A stretch of 41,286 nt of DNA from Chlamydiota bacterium. GTDB taxonomy: Bacteria > Chlamydiota > Chlamydiia > Chlamydiales > Parachlamydiaceae. Below, piece after piece: positions 27,140-36,400 of the stretch. The DNA is taken from positions 20,870 to 62,155 of the forward strand of contig JABDCX010000010.1 of assembly GCA_013287915.1 (NCBI GenBank). The letters run 5' to 3'. The translations under genes and the position numbers were made by a program. Each line of letters starts with the position of its first letter. The first letter of the stretch is position 1. The notes beneath the pieces were generated by a model, which saw only the letters and a program-made list of their open reading frames with translations, searched no databases and was not told the origin of the DNA.

Positions 27140-28126
27140 TCAAAGCAAGTTTGCAATAAATGCGCGTTCTTCTAACAGTTCAACTTCCGATTCTTTCATT
27201 TTGGTGAGAATAAAATCGGAACAGACTAAATCCTTAACCACCTCGTACTCTCCATTTCCATTCGAGCGGCATGGCATCGAATAGACCAGATTTGGATCGA
27301 GCCGATACGGGTTTTCCCCGGTGTGCACAGCGGCGGAAAACCATTGCCCTTTTGGCGTGGAATTTTCCATATCGCGCACTGCATCTAAAATTGCATTCGC
27401 CGCTGACGCAGCAGACGATTTACCCCGCGCGGCGATCACGGCTGCTCCCCGCTTTTGGACACTCGGGATCATCACCGTTTCAAACCACTTAGCATCTGGT
27501 ATCACTTCCCGAATAGGCTTTCCTTTGATCAACGCTTGAGAAGCATCTGGAACCTGTGTCGACGAATGATTTCCCCAGATAGTCACCCTCTCCACAGCAG
27601 CACAGTTGACATGCGCTTTCTCTGCAATCAACGCAACCGCGCGATTTTGGTCAAGACGGGTCATCGCTCGGAAATTGCGGCGTGGAATTTTGGGAGCATG
27701 GGTCATCGCAATCAGGCAATTGGTATTGCACGGATTGCCAACGACCAGCACTTGCACATTGCGATCGGCAACTGCATTTAACGCTTTACCTTGCCCAACA
27801 AAGATGTGCCCATTGTCTTTTAACAGATCAGAACGCTCCATGCCGGGTCCTCGAGGCTTTGCGCCGACCAAGAGGGCATAGTGAACGCCTTGAAATAGAG
27901 CCATCGGATCACTGCCGATGTGAATCTCCAGGAGCAATGGAAATGCGCAATCTTGCAATTCCATCTTCACCCCTTCCAGAGCCTTTAACGCTTCCTCTAC
28001 TTCCAAGATGTGCAAGGCGACAGGCTGATCGCGCCCAAACAGCTCCCCTGCTCCAATCCGAAATAACAAGTTATAAGCGATCTGACCAGCCCCGCCGGTC
28101 ACAGCAATGCGCTTGAGTGGTTTCAT
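27140..28126 (-). CDS. mdh: Malate dehydrogenase
   Basis: 328 residues from the ATG at 28126. GAGGGAGA lies about eight bases before it, whereas an upstream in-frame ATG (28147) would include that site as codons. It oxidises malate to oxaloacetate with NAD. Seen: Rossmann motif VTGGAGQIAYNLL (residues 9-21), substrate loop PRGPGMERSDLL (R92, R98), VVGNPCNTN, TRLDQNRA and the catalytic H187 in WGNHSSTQVPD. The sequence resembles the cytosolic/Thermus-type MDH used by chlamydiae. It is first in an mdh-gltA-membrane protein operon. Confidence 0.97.
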   Translation of the reverse strand: MKPLKRIAVTGGAGQIAYNLLFRIGAGELFGRDQPVALHILEVEEALKALEGVKMELQDCAFPLLLEIHIGSDPMALFQGVHYALLVGAKPRGPGMERSDLLKDNGHIFVGQGKALNAVADRNVQVLVVGNPCNTNCLIAMTHAPKIPRRNFRAMTRLDQNRAVALIAEKAHVNCAAVERVTIWGNHSSTQVPDASQALIKGKPIREVIPDAKWFETVMIPSVQKRGAAVIAARGKSSAASAANAILDAVRDMENSTPKGQWFSAAVHTGENPYRLDPNLVYSMPCRSNGNGEYEVVKDLVCSDFILTKMKESEVELLEERAFIANLL

Positions 28127-28205
28127 AGCGTTCTCCCTCTTCGGCATTGTAGTAATGAGGTCAATTTCACGCTAGGGTTAAGAAGGGACCTTAGATCCCT
28201 GTCGC

Positions 28206-28234
28206 TTGCTTGATATGAGCTTGGTCGGTAAGAT
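28206..28234 (+). promoter_or_regulatory. Promoter of the Nudix gene, leaving almost no leader
   Basis: TTGCTT (28206-28211) and TAAGAT (28229-28234) are spaced by 17 bases. The ATG begins seven bases after the -10 box, so the transcript may start at or next to the start codon. The 28127-28240 gap also holds a GGGACCTTAGATCCC near-palindrome. Confidence 0.45.
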
Positions 28235-28240
28235 AGCTCT

Positions 28241-28729
28241 ATGTCACAAAAAAGTGCGTTTGCTCTAGTCATTGACCACAAGAACCAGATCCTCCTGACC
28301 TGCCGCAAGGATGTGCCTGTGTGGGTGCTGCCTGGCGGGGGAGTGGAGCCGCACGAAGATCCAAAGGCGGCAGCGATACGGGAAGTGCTCGAAGAAACGG
28401 GAATCACCGTGGAAGTGACTCGACTGGCAGCTCACTACCACCCGGTGAACCGGCTGGCTAAAGACACCTACCTTTTCCTTTGTAGACCGGTTTCTGGAAC
28501 GTTGGGACTTAGTTACGAAACGGCGGACGTGGGCTATTTCCCTTTAGATGCACTCCCAGCTTCCTTGTTTCTGATCCATCGGGGCTGGATTGCAGAGTGT
28601 CTTGCAGCACATGGAAAAGTGATCGACCGGTCTCTTACAGAGGTGTCGTACGGAGCATTTCTCTGCCACATCTGCAGACACCCGCTCATCGTTCTGAAAT
28701 TCTTGTGGACTCGACTGTTTTATCGATGA
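28241..28729 (+). CDS. Nudix hydrolase
   Basis: 162 residues. Nudix enzymes cleave nucleoside diphosphates linked to another group; the substrate cannot be told here. The Nudix box is complete: G33, E39, R47-E48, E51-E52, G54. After the catalytic domain (about residues 1-125) there is a basic C-terminal tail (ICRHPLIVLKFLWTRLFYR). No ribosome-binding site is evident upstream, which agrees with a possible leaderless transcript. It stands alone, divergent from mdh, and a strong hairpin follows nine bases after its stop. Confidence 0.9.
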   Translation: MSQKSAFALVIDHKNQILLTCRKDVPVWVLPGGGVEPHEDPKAAAIREVLEETGITVEVTRLAAHYHPVNRLAKDTYLFLCRPVSGTLGLSYETADVGYFPLDALPASLFLIHRGWIAECLAAHGKVIDRSLTEVSYGAFLCHICRHPLIVLKFLWTRLFYR

Positions 28730-28738
28730 AAAGCTATC

Positions 28739-28772
28739 GTGGAACAGTGTGTTTTGCAACACACTGTTCCAC
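28739..28772 (+). terminator. Perfect 15-bp hairpin after the Nudix gene
   Basis: GTGGAACAGTGTGTT (28739-28753) is exactly complementary to 28758-28772, with a TTGC loop. There is no T-run after it, so it could be a transcript-end stabiliser or factor-dependent stop instead of a classic terminator. The remainder up to 28928 is AT-rich and shows no gene. Confidence 0.5.
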
Positions 28773-28928
28773 CCAGCCAGAAACGGCAAGATTACTTGTG
28801 ATAAGTTAATTTAGGTGATAGAAAAAAATTAATGCGCATGTTATGGTACATTCTTTGTATTACGATTCGCCGTTTCTCTCAAAACTTGATGTGAAAGAAG
28901 AAAATATTTAAGCGCTGCCACACAAATA

Positions 28929-29231
28929 ATGCAAGAAAAAAAATCACCCCGTTTTTATCTCTGGAGCATCGGTCTATTCTTACTCCTCTGCTTGGGTCTA
29001 TATGAAGCCGGAGCGCACAAGAGGCAGAGCGACTTTGATTTATTGATGGCGGAATACACGCACTTGCAGTATGAAAAGGAAAATGTCCTCGCGCTTCAAG
29101 CAGACCTCAAGCTCCAGATCGCCAGCCACAGCGATCGCGATTCGATCGAGCTCCTCTTGATCAAGAAGTTGGGCTTGGTTCCTGAAGGGCAAAAGAAGGT
29201 GGTTTTTGAAGAAAAATTGGTATGGAATTAA
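28929..29231 (+). CDS. FtsB/DivIC-like septum formation initiator family protein
   Basis: 100 residues. Topology fits the family: short basic cytoplasmic N-terminus, one membrane helix (about residues 11-28), then a periplasmic coiled coil (about 33-75) and a conserved-looking C-terminus IKKLGLVPEGQKKVVF. FtsB/DivIC proteins act at the division site with FtsL and FtsQ; chlamydiae divide without FtsZ but keep several septal proteins. No clear ribosome site precedes the ATG. It overlaps the next gene by ten bases and heads a four-gene operon. Confidence 0.75.
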   Translation: MQEKKSPRFYLWSIGLFLLLCLGLYEAGAHKRQSDFDLLMAEYTHLQYEKENVLALQADLKLQIASHSDRDSIELLLIKKLGLVPEGQKKVVFEEKLVWN

Positions 29232-30454
29232 TCCCGCTTCTTGTCATTCTAATCGTCTTGCTCTTCTCATCTGCGTACTTCTCTGCTTCTGAAACGGCTC
29301 TTTTTTCTCTCCCTTCCACAAAGCTCAAAACCTATCAAGCGAGTAAAGACCGGACAAAAAACCTAATCGCCAGCCTCCTCTCTCGTCCCCAAGAGTTGCT
29401 CGTTACCGTCTTCATGCTCAATACGCTCGTCAACATTCTGCTCCAGAACGTGATCTCCGCCATGTTTGGCGAATCGGCAAGCTGGATTTTAAAAGTGGGC
29501 GTTCCTCTCGTTTTAATGCTCTTTTTAGGGGAAATCATCCCCAAATACATCGGGATCCGGATCAATAACACTTTGTCTACTCTCGTTGCGCCATCGATCG
29601 ATTTTTTTCATCGGATCCTCAAACCCATCAGACGATTTGTCGTTGCCGCAACAGCCCCCGTTTCCCGGTTGATGTTTTTCTATCTCAAGCCAGAACAGGA
29701 AATTACAAAACATGAACTCAAACACGTGCTTCACACCTCTCAAAAACATGGGGTGTTGCAGCAAGATGAGGCCGAGCTGATCTGGGGCTACATCAACTTG
29801 CAAGACGCGACAGTGAAAGAGCACATGCGTCCAAGAGAAGATATCCTCTTTTACAATAGCGAAGAACCCCTATCAAAGCTGATCCACCTCTTTACCGATC
29901 TGCAATGCGCGCGGATCCCCGTTTACGAAGAAACGTCTGATGCCATCTTAGGGATCATTTCGGCGCGGCAATTCTTTCTTCACCAACATGCGATCAAAAC
30001 ATCTGCAGATCTGAAGCACTACCTCGCTAAACCTCTTTACGTACCAGAAACAACTCTCGCTTCTTCCCTCTTGCGACGCTTTGAAGAGAACAAACAGGTG
30101 ATTGCCCTCGTGATCGACGAGTACGGCTCGCTCACAGGTCTCATCTCGCGCGAAGACCTCTTTGAAGTTGTTGTCGGAGACATCGCCGATGTGCGCGACA
30201 CAAAAACCCCCTACACAAAGGCGGGCGCCAAAGAGATCATCGCAAGCGGCAGGATGGAACTGACCGAATTCAACAACTACTTCAATACCGACCTGCAAAG
30301 CGAAACGAACATGGTGACCTTAGGTGGGTGGCTCGTGGAACGGTTTGGCGATATCCCGCATACAGGGACACAATACGAAGCCGAAGGGTTCCTCTTTCAG
30401 ATCCTAGCCAGCGATCCAAACCGCGTCAGGCGCGTGTATGTGAGGAAACTATGA
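29222..30454 (+). CDS. CNNM/HlyC-CorC family transporter-like protein with CBS domains (first copy)
   Basis: 410 residues. Order: DUF21/CNNM membrane domain (about 1-180, with the SSAYFSASETALFSL signature and GEIIPK), two CBS domains (about 195-320; MRPREDILF, VIDEYGSLTGLISREDLFE) and a CorC_HlyC C-terminal domain (about 335-410). Relatives take part in magnesium/cobalt efflux or ion homeostasis; the old haemolysin label is unreliable. It overlaps the FtsB-like gene by ten bases and the next paralogue by four (ATGA). Confidence 0.93.
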   Translation: MELIPLLVILIVLLFSSAYFSASETALFSLPSTKLKTYQASKDRTKNLIASLLSRPQELLVTVFMLNTLVNILLQNVISAMFGESASWILKVGVPLVLMLFLGEIIPKYIGIRINNTLSTLVAPSIDFFHRILKPIRRFVVAATAPVSRLMFFYLKPEQEITKHELKHVLHTSQKHGVLQQDEAELIWGYINLQDATVKEHMRPREDILFYNSEEPLSKLIHLFTDLQCARIPVYEETSDAILGIISARQFFLHQHAIKTSADLKHYLAKPLYVPETTLASSLLRRFEENKQVIALVIDEYGSLTGLISREDLFEVVVGDIADVRDTKTPYTKAGAKEIIASGRMELTEFNNYFNTDLQSETNMVTLGGWLVERFGDIPHTGTQYEAEGFLFQILASDPNRVRRVYVRKL

Positions 30455-31716
30455 CTCCCCTTCCTACAGCCTCCTACGCCCTGTTATGGCTACTTCTCAA
30501 TTTCATTACCATCCTCATCCTTGCCTTCTATTCGATGCTCGAAATGGCCTGCGTCTCCTTCAACAAGGTCCGACTCCAGTACTACGTCAGCAAAAATTAT
30601 AAGCGGGCAATTTGGCTGAGCGACCTCCTCCACGACCCCGCTAAACTGTTCGGCACTACGCTGATTGGCGTCAACGTCGCCCTTGTCATCGGCTCCGAAT
30701 GTGCGCGCCAATTTTACTCTTCGATTGGGTTGAGCCCCGACCTTGCCCCCTTGACACAAGTCCTCATCGTCGTGATTTTTGGTGAACTGGCGCCGATGTT
30801 TGCCGCTCGCCACTATGCGGAACACGTCGCCCTATTGGGTGTGCCAATCGTCTACGCCTCTGCCAAAATCCTCACACCACTGCTCGCCCTCATCAGCTGG
30901 GTCTCACAGGCCTGTGACTGGGCTTTAGGAATCAAAGAGTCTGAACAAAACCTCTACATGAGCCAAGAGGAACTCCAAAAACTCGTCGAAGGGCAAGCAG
31001 ACGAGCCTTGGGCCGCCAGCGAAAAAGCCGGCTTTAAAGCTGTCACTGAAACCATTTTCTCACTGCGTACGACAACGGCAAAAGAAGTGATGCGCCCTCT
31101 TGAGCTTTCCGGAGCCCTCCCGTCTATTGCAACGATTGCCCAGATGCGCACCTATCTCGCAAAAGCGGGTGCGAATTTCGTCCCTCTCTACCACCGCGAA
31201 CTGTCCCACATCGTTGCCATCGCTTACTCCAGAGAGGTATTAAGAGGGTCAGACACACAAAAGATACGCGATTACGCTCGCCCCCCTTGGTTTGTGACTG
31301 AAACGACGAGCACGATGAACTTGCTTAAGCAATTCCGCACGAACAAACAAGACGTCGCCGTCATCTTGAACAAACAAGGGAAAGCGATCGGCCTCGTCCA
31401 ACTCAAAGACATTCTCGAACAAGTATTCCACAACTACTCCAGAGACCTCACACACCTGACTGTCGACGCAGTCCGCTCAGGTGTCATGATCGACAGAACA
31501 TTCCCAGCAGAAATGACCGTTGGAGAATTCGCAGACGAGTTTGAATACCTCCTCGACGAAGATCCCTCCTTGACACTTCTCGAACTCATGACCCTCCACC
31601 TCGGGCACCAACCAGACAAAAACGACACCGTCTACCTGGCGCCGCTGGAGCTGTCGATAAAAGACACTTCCCTGCTCGACATCAAAACCATCCGCATTGT
31701 AACGCGAGTCAAATGA
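30451..31716 (+). CDS. CNNM/HlyC-CorC family protein with CBS domains (second copy)
   Basis: 421 residues from the ATG at 30451, which overlaps the previous stop as ATGA; the longer open frame to 30328 merely overlaps the upstream gene. Same architecture as its neighbour but strongly diverged: membrane domain (about 1-185, with SMLEMACVSF in place of SASETALFSL and GELAPMFAARHYAE in place of GEIIPK), CBS pair (about 205-335; VILNKQGKAIGLVQLKDILE) and a CorC_HlyC-like tail. Tandem paralogues with coupled translation may form a hetero-oligomer. Confidence 0.9.
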   Translation: MTPLPTASYALLWLLLNFITILILAFYSMLEMACVSFNKVRLQYYVSKNYKRAIWLSDLLHDPAKLFGTTLIGVNVALVIGSECARQFYSSIGLSPDLAPLTQVLIVVIFGELAPMFAARHYAEHVALLGVPIVYASAKILTPLLALISWVSQACDWALGIKESEQNLYMSQEELQKLVEGQADEPWAASEKAGFKAVTETIFSLRTTTAKEVMRPLELSGALPSIATIAQMRTYLAKAGANFVPLYHRELSHIVAIAYSREVLRGSDTQKIRDYARPPWFVTETTSTMNLLKQFRTNKQDVAVILNKQGKAIGLVQLKDILEQVFHNYSRDLTHLTVDAVRSGVMIDRTFPAEMTVGEFADEFEYLLDEDPSLTLLELMTLHLGHQPDKNDTVYLAPLELSIKDTSLLDIKTIRIVTRVK

Positions 31717-33332
31717 GACAAGAACCGACGCCCCAACAGCAAGAAGAAATCCGCCGCACAGCAGCGGGAAGAACATGGGAAACGGTCGGCATCCGCGACC
31801 ACCACGGAATCGTCGTTCCCCTCTTTGCCCTGCATAGCCAAACGAGCTGTGGCATTGGAGAATTTACCGATCTTGCCCATCTGTTTCCCTGGTGTAAATC
31901 GGTTGGGTTCGACTTGGTCCAACTCCTCCCCCTCAACGACACCGGGCCAGAAACGAGTCCCTATTCCGCTCTGTCAGCCTATGCCCTTAACCCAATTCAC
32001 CTGTCGCTGCACACGCTTCCCTTCGTTCAAAATAGCGAAAGGCTTCTCAAACAACTTGTAAAGCTGCAAAAACTTACCCGCTCGCAACGGATCTCCTATC
32101 CCGCCGTCCACAAAGGAAAGCTCCACTTTCTACGCGATTACTACCGCCACTGGAGCAAACACACCACCGACCTCTCCTCGTTTCGGGAATTCAAAGCCAA
32201 ACACTCCCATTGGTGCTACGACTACGCCCTCTACAAGACAATTAAAGTACACCAAGGATGGAGCAGCTGGGAAACATGGCCCACCCTTTTCAAAGAGCAC
32301 GACCTTCTCTATTCACACAAACTTCCGCCGCAACTCACCGCTGAAGTCGATTTCCACCAATTCTTGCAATATTTGTGCTTCCAACAATTTGAGCTTGTGA
32401 AAACTCTCGCCGAAATGTACGGGATTCAACTGAAAGGAGACATCCCGATCCTGATCAACCGCGAAAGTGCCGATGTGTGGAAACAGCCCACGCTCTTCGA
32501 CTTAAACTATGCCGCAGGAGCCCCACCCGACATGTACGCGCCTGAAGGGCAAAAATGGGGCTTTCCCCTCTACAATTGGGAAACAATGGCACGCGATGAG
32601 TACCGCTGGTGGAAGAAACGCTTAGAAGTCGCCTCCAACCTCTACCACATCTACCGGATCGACCACATCGTCGGATTTTACCGCATTTGGGGAATCCCCG
32701 CCGACAAGCCCGCACGCGAAGGGCACTTCATCCCGTCAGACGAAGGGAAATGGATTCCGCAAGGGGAAACCTTGATGCACATGATGATCAATGCTTCGAC
32801 TCTCCTTCCGATCGGCGAAGACCTCGGCACCATTCCTCCCCCCGTACGGGAATCGATGCAACGCTTAGGGATCTGCGGCACCAAAGTGATGCGGTGGGAG
32901 CGCTATTGGCATGGCGATAAAAGCTATATTCCTCTCTCTGTATACCCCCTGATGAGCATGACGACCGTTTCCACACACGATTCCGAAACGCTTGGACAGT
33001 GGTGGCACAACCAAGAAGAGGAAGCGCACCTCTACGCTTCTGCGATGGGGTGGGAATATCAACCCCAGCTCACAGACTCCCAACGAGCAGCAATCCTTCG
33101 GGCTAGCCACCACTCCAATAGCCTTTTTCACATTAACCTTCTCAATGAGTATTTGGCTCTCATCCCCAACATGACGTGGCCCGACCCTGCAGACGAGCGG
33201 ATCAACATCCCCGGCACCCTCTCCGATCGGAACTGGACCTACCGGTTCCGCCCTTCTGTCGAAGAGATTGTGGGTATTCATAGGAGCTTAATCTTCAGCT
33301 TGTTAGACAGTGAGGAGGGTGAAAAAGATTAA
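31713..33332 (+). CDS. malQ: 4-alpha-glucanotransferase (GH77, amylomaltase)
   Basis: 539 residues. MalQ transfers glucan chains between maltodextrins, part of glycogen breakdown, a pathway chlamydiae retain. Catalytic positions by family pattern: nucleophile D317 in YRIDHIVGF, acid/base E369 in IGEDLGTIP, and D423 in STHDSETL. N-terminal GH77 features are present (FALHSQTSCGIGEFTDL, SPYSALSAYALNPIHLSL). It overlaps the upstream CBS gene as ATGA and ends the operon. Confidence 0.96.
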   Translation: MRQEPTPQQQEEIRRTAAGRTWETVGIRDHHGIVVPLFALHSQTSCGIGEFTDLAHLFPWCKSVGFDLVQLLPLNDTGPETSPYSALSAYALNPIHLSLHTLPFVQNSERLLKQLVKLQKLTRSQRISYPAVHKGKLHFLRDYYRHWSKHTTDLSSFREFKAKHSHWCYDYALYKTIKVHQGWSSWETWPTLFKEHDLLYSHKLPPQLTAEVDFHQFLQYLCFQQFELVKTLAEMYGIQLKGDIPILINRESADVWKQPTLFDLNYAAGAPPDMYAPEGQKWGFPLYNWETMARDEYRWWKKRLEVASNLYHIYRIDHIVGFYRIWGIPADKPAREGHFIPSDEGKWIPQGETLMHMMINASTLLPIGEDLGTIPPPVRESMQRLGICGTKVMRWERYWHGDKSYIPLSVYPLMSMTTVSTHDSETLGQWWHNQEEEAHLYASAMGWEYQPQLTDSQRAAILRASHHSNSLFHINLLNEYLALIPNMTWPDPADERINIPGTLSDRNWTYRFRPSVEEIVGIHRSLIFSLLDSEEGEKD

Positions 33333-33341
33333 TTAAACGTG

Positions 33342-33370
33342 TTGGCAGCTATATTATTTGCAACTAAATA
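33342..33370 (+). promoter_or_regulatory. Promoter of the two-gene repeat-protein operon
   Basis: TTGGCA (33342-33347) and TAAATA (33365-33370) are spaced by 17 bases. A perfect TATAAT at 33383-33388 could serve a second start, with TTGCAA 19 bases upstream. The region is AT-rich and isolated between malQ and the next ATG. Confidence 0.5.
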
Positions 33371-33424
33371 TGTGATTGGTTGTATAATAATATTATGTAA
33401 TGTAATTAATCAAAGAGGTTAATT

Positions 33425-36400
33425 ATGTCATTGCCAATCATTCCAAAAGCGCTGAGCGTTCCAACAACGCCCACTCCGAAGCCAACAGGGTTCGTTCAAC
33501 AATTCTTGAGTCTGTTCTCAACAAAGTGGAGCCAAGAGAAGATCAACCAAGCCGTTGATACGCAAAAAAGGGAACTCCTCAAAGCTCTCGTTGCCCTGGA
33601 TGATCCACTTGTCAGGGGTAAATTTGGAGATCAGAAAATCCGGGATCAACTCAGGATCATTGAAACAAGGGTCCATCAAGTCTTACCAACGACATCAAAA
33701 ACGGGAAAGGAAATCAAAAACGTGGAAGGTTGGATCCACGAACTAGAAAACGAACTCGTCGAATCCAGCAGCCCTAACAAAGAGAAACTTGAGATTTGCA
33801 ATGGGTTGCGTACTTTGATCGGCGCCACCCTAGCTAACCCACAATTGAATAAGCACCTGGGGAAAGAGGAGCAGCAATTTCTCAATCAGCTTCAGCACAC
33901 CCCGATCTTCAAAGTGAAAGAGGAAAAAATAGCGGCTTTGATCATGCAGAACGCGATGAAAAAAGCTGCAGAAGAGCAAGAGAGTATTGCAAATCCGAAA
34001 ATGGAGAAATTGTCTGAGGAAATCCAACAATTAGAGGTAAAAGCACAGCAAATGCAACCAGCAGAGATGGGGAATGTATCAGTTAAAGAGAGAGCAACAT
34101 TGCTCGAACTGAAACAACAAAAAACTGGAACGACTCAACAAGTAAACACGGCAAGTCAGCAAGCCAGAATACAACAGCAAATAAGTGAGAAAAGGAAAGA
34201 GTTTCAAATAATCCGAAGCACGGTTCGCTCAATAGAAAACATCCAGGTTAGACTCGGTCTTACGCTTCAAAAATTCGATCAGCTAATCCCTGGTGAAATT
34301 CGAAACTGGATCGCTAGGACATCAGCATCGAAAGCCGTTCCCGCTCAAAATGCGACAGTCCAAAGAATGAACCGGGAAATCACTGAGGTCGCATACAAAA
34401 TTGCCGATCGGCAAGATCTCAATGAGGGACAAAAAAATAGGCTCTTCCAAAACGTCAAGGGGATTATCGAATATCGATACGCTCCGATCATCGATGAAAA
34501 AGGTGAGCAAACCACGCTCTTTGGAACCCTCCAGACACCCACTAAAGTTGCTTTCAACCGAATCTTAGAACAAGTCAAGAAGGAGCTTCCTTATAACGAC
34601 CTCGATTTTGAGAAAGATATGGCTCAGTGTGAGCTCGTCGTCAAAAACCTTAGCCAAAAGCTATTCCTCAATCAAAACTTGCAAAGCGTAATCGAGCAGT
34701 GCGTATCGATCTATCCAAAAGTCAATCAAACATTGGCCCAACGAGATGCCATTAGTTTTCTAAGTCAAATCGGAGAAAAAACCTATACGACAGCTGAAAG
34801 TCAGAGAGAAGCTATCAAAGCTGTGGAAACCTTTATTCAAAACCACGCACGTGAATTCCAAAAACGCGATCCAGAAAAATATGCAGGCTTGTCGATTCGG
34901 TTAGGATGGAGCAAAGCTTACTATCTCTTGGTGCTTCCCGAGTCAACTAGAGGCGTGATTGGAGGGCCCGATCAGAAGCAAACCGCTGATCCAGAAACGG
35001 TCGATCTCGCTTATGCGATTGCTGATCGGGAAGATCTGAATCGTGACGAAAAGTCAGAATTGTTCAACTGCCTGAGGGCCGTCGAAGAGCTTAAAGCCTC
35101 TTACACTTTCAATGACCAGGGGAAAAAGACCACTCTTTATGCGGAGCTCGATCCAAAACTGAGGAATGAAGTGGAGTGGATCTTCAACCGCTTGCGCCAT
35201 GGTGACCCATACCTGGAAGGGACTTCTTTTAGTAACGATCTCCATACACTTCAAGAAGCTGTCAGAACCGTTCGACCCAATGTTCAAGAGCTCAAAACGA
35301 CTATTGGAGGAGCGATACACGATCTACTCGCCGTTTGTGCCAATGACCCATTTTTTTCACAAATACAACCTAGGAATGAGTCACAGCAAACGGGCTGGAA
35401 AGGAAAAGAGCAATTCGACCACCTGCTTCGGATGGATCCTCGAGACATCGGCAATCGACTCCCTCACTCCCTTAAACAGGTAGAAGAGTTGTTGCAAATT
35501 TTTCTACCGACACACGGTTCAGTCCCCTTCAAACCCGAAACGGTGGCATTCGTTCAATCGGAATTGGCTAATATCCGCAAACAATGCAACAAGCTTCCTT
35601 CAGATATTCAAGGCCTCTTGACTGACGGGCTGACAACAACTCCTCAAGACCCCGTTGCCTTTGAGCGCACCATCGTCCTCGCTAAAAAAATCGAAAAGCG
35701 GGATGACATCGGACCAGAACAAAAAATGCGCTTGTTGGGATGCCTAGACCGAATGGTCCTCATGAAACGGACAGGGATCGTTGGCGCACAAGGACGCATA
35801 ATATCTCCGTTTGAATTGCTACCCACTCAAGACAAAAACGTGCTTGAACTTCTCTTAAAGCAGGTTGAAGAGGGAATCCCCTTCTCCTCTGCCGACCAGT
35901 TTGATTTTATGCTCTATCAAGCTTCCAAAGCCCTCCAATATGGTCAGGGGATACAAGACGCTTTTGTCGCAGAATTCAAACGCGCCCACAATCTCCTCCT
36001 TTCAAGCAAAGATTTAAAACTGCAGCCAGATGAGAAGGAAAGCCTGAGTGAAGTGGTTGCACAATTAGAGCGGGGCGCAATGGGATTGCAACAAGCTATC
36101 GGACTTGTGAGAGAGATCATTGACAGCCGAGGAGCAAAGATCGGAGAAGACAAAACCGTACTCAAGGTCAAAGCGCAATTATATGCTCTCGAAGCAAAAC
36201 AGCGCGAACTTGTCTTACCTGAAAACGTATACAAATTTATCGGTCAAGCAGCGCATCAACCTTTACGACCTGAAGACAAAATCCTACTCCCGATCGCCAA
36301 ACAGATCCACAACCAAACCAATCTCTTCATGAACGACAAAAAAGACCTTTTCAATTTAGCCAAGGTCATTGTCATCATCAAAAATAACACCGTTTTAAAT

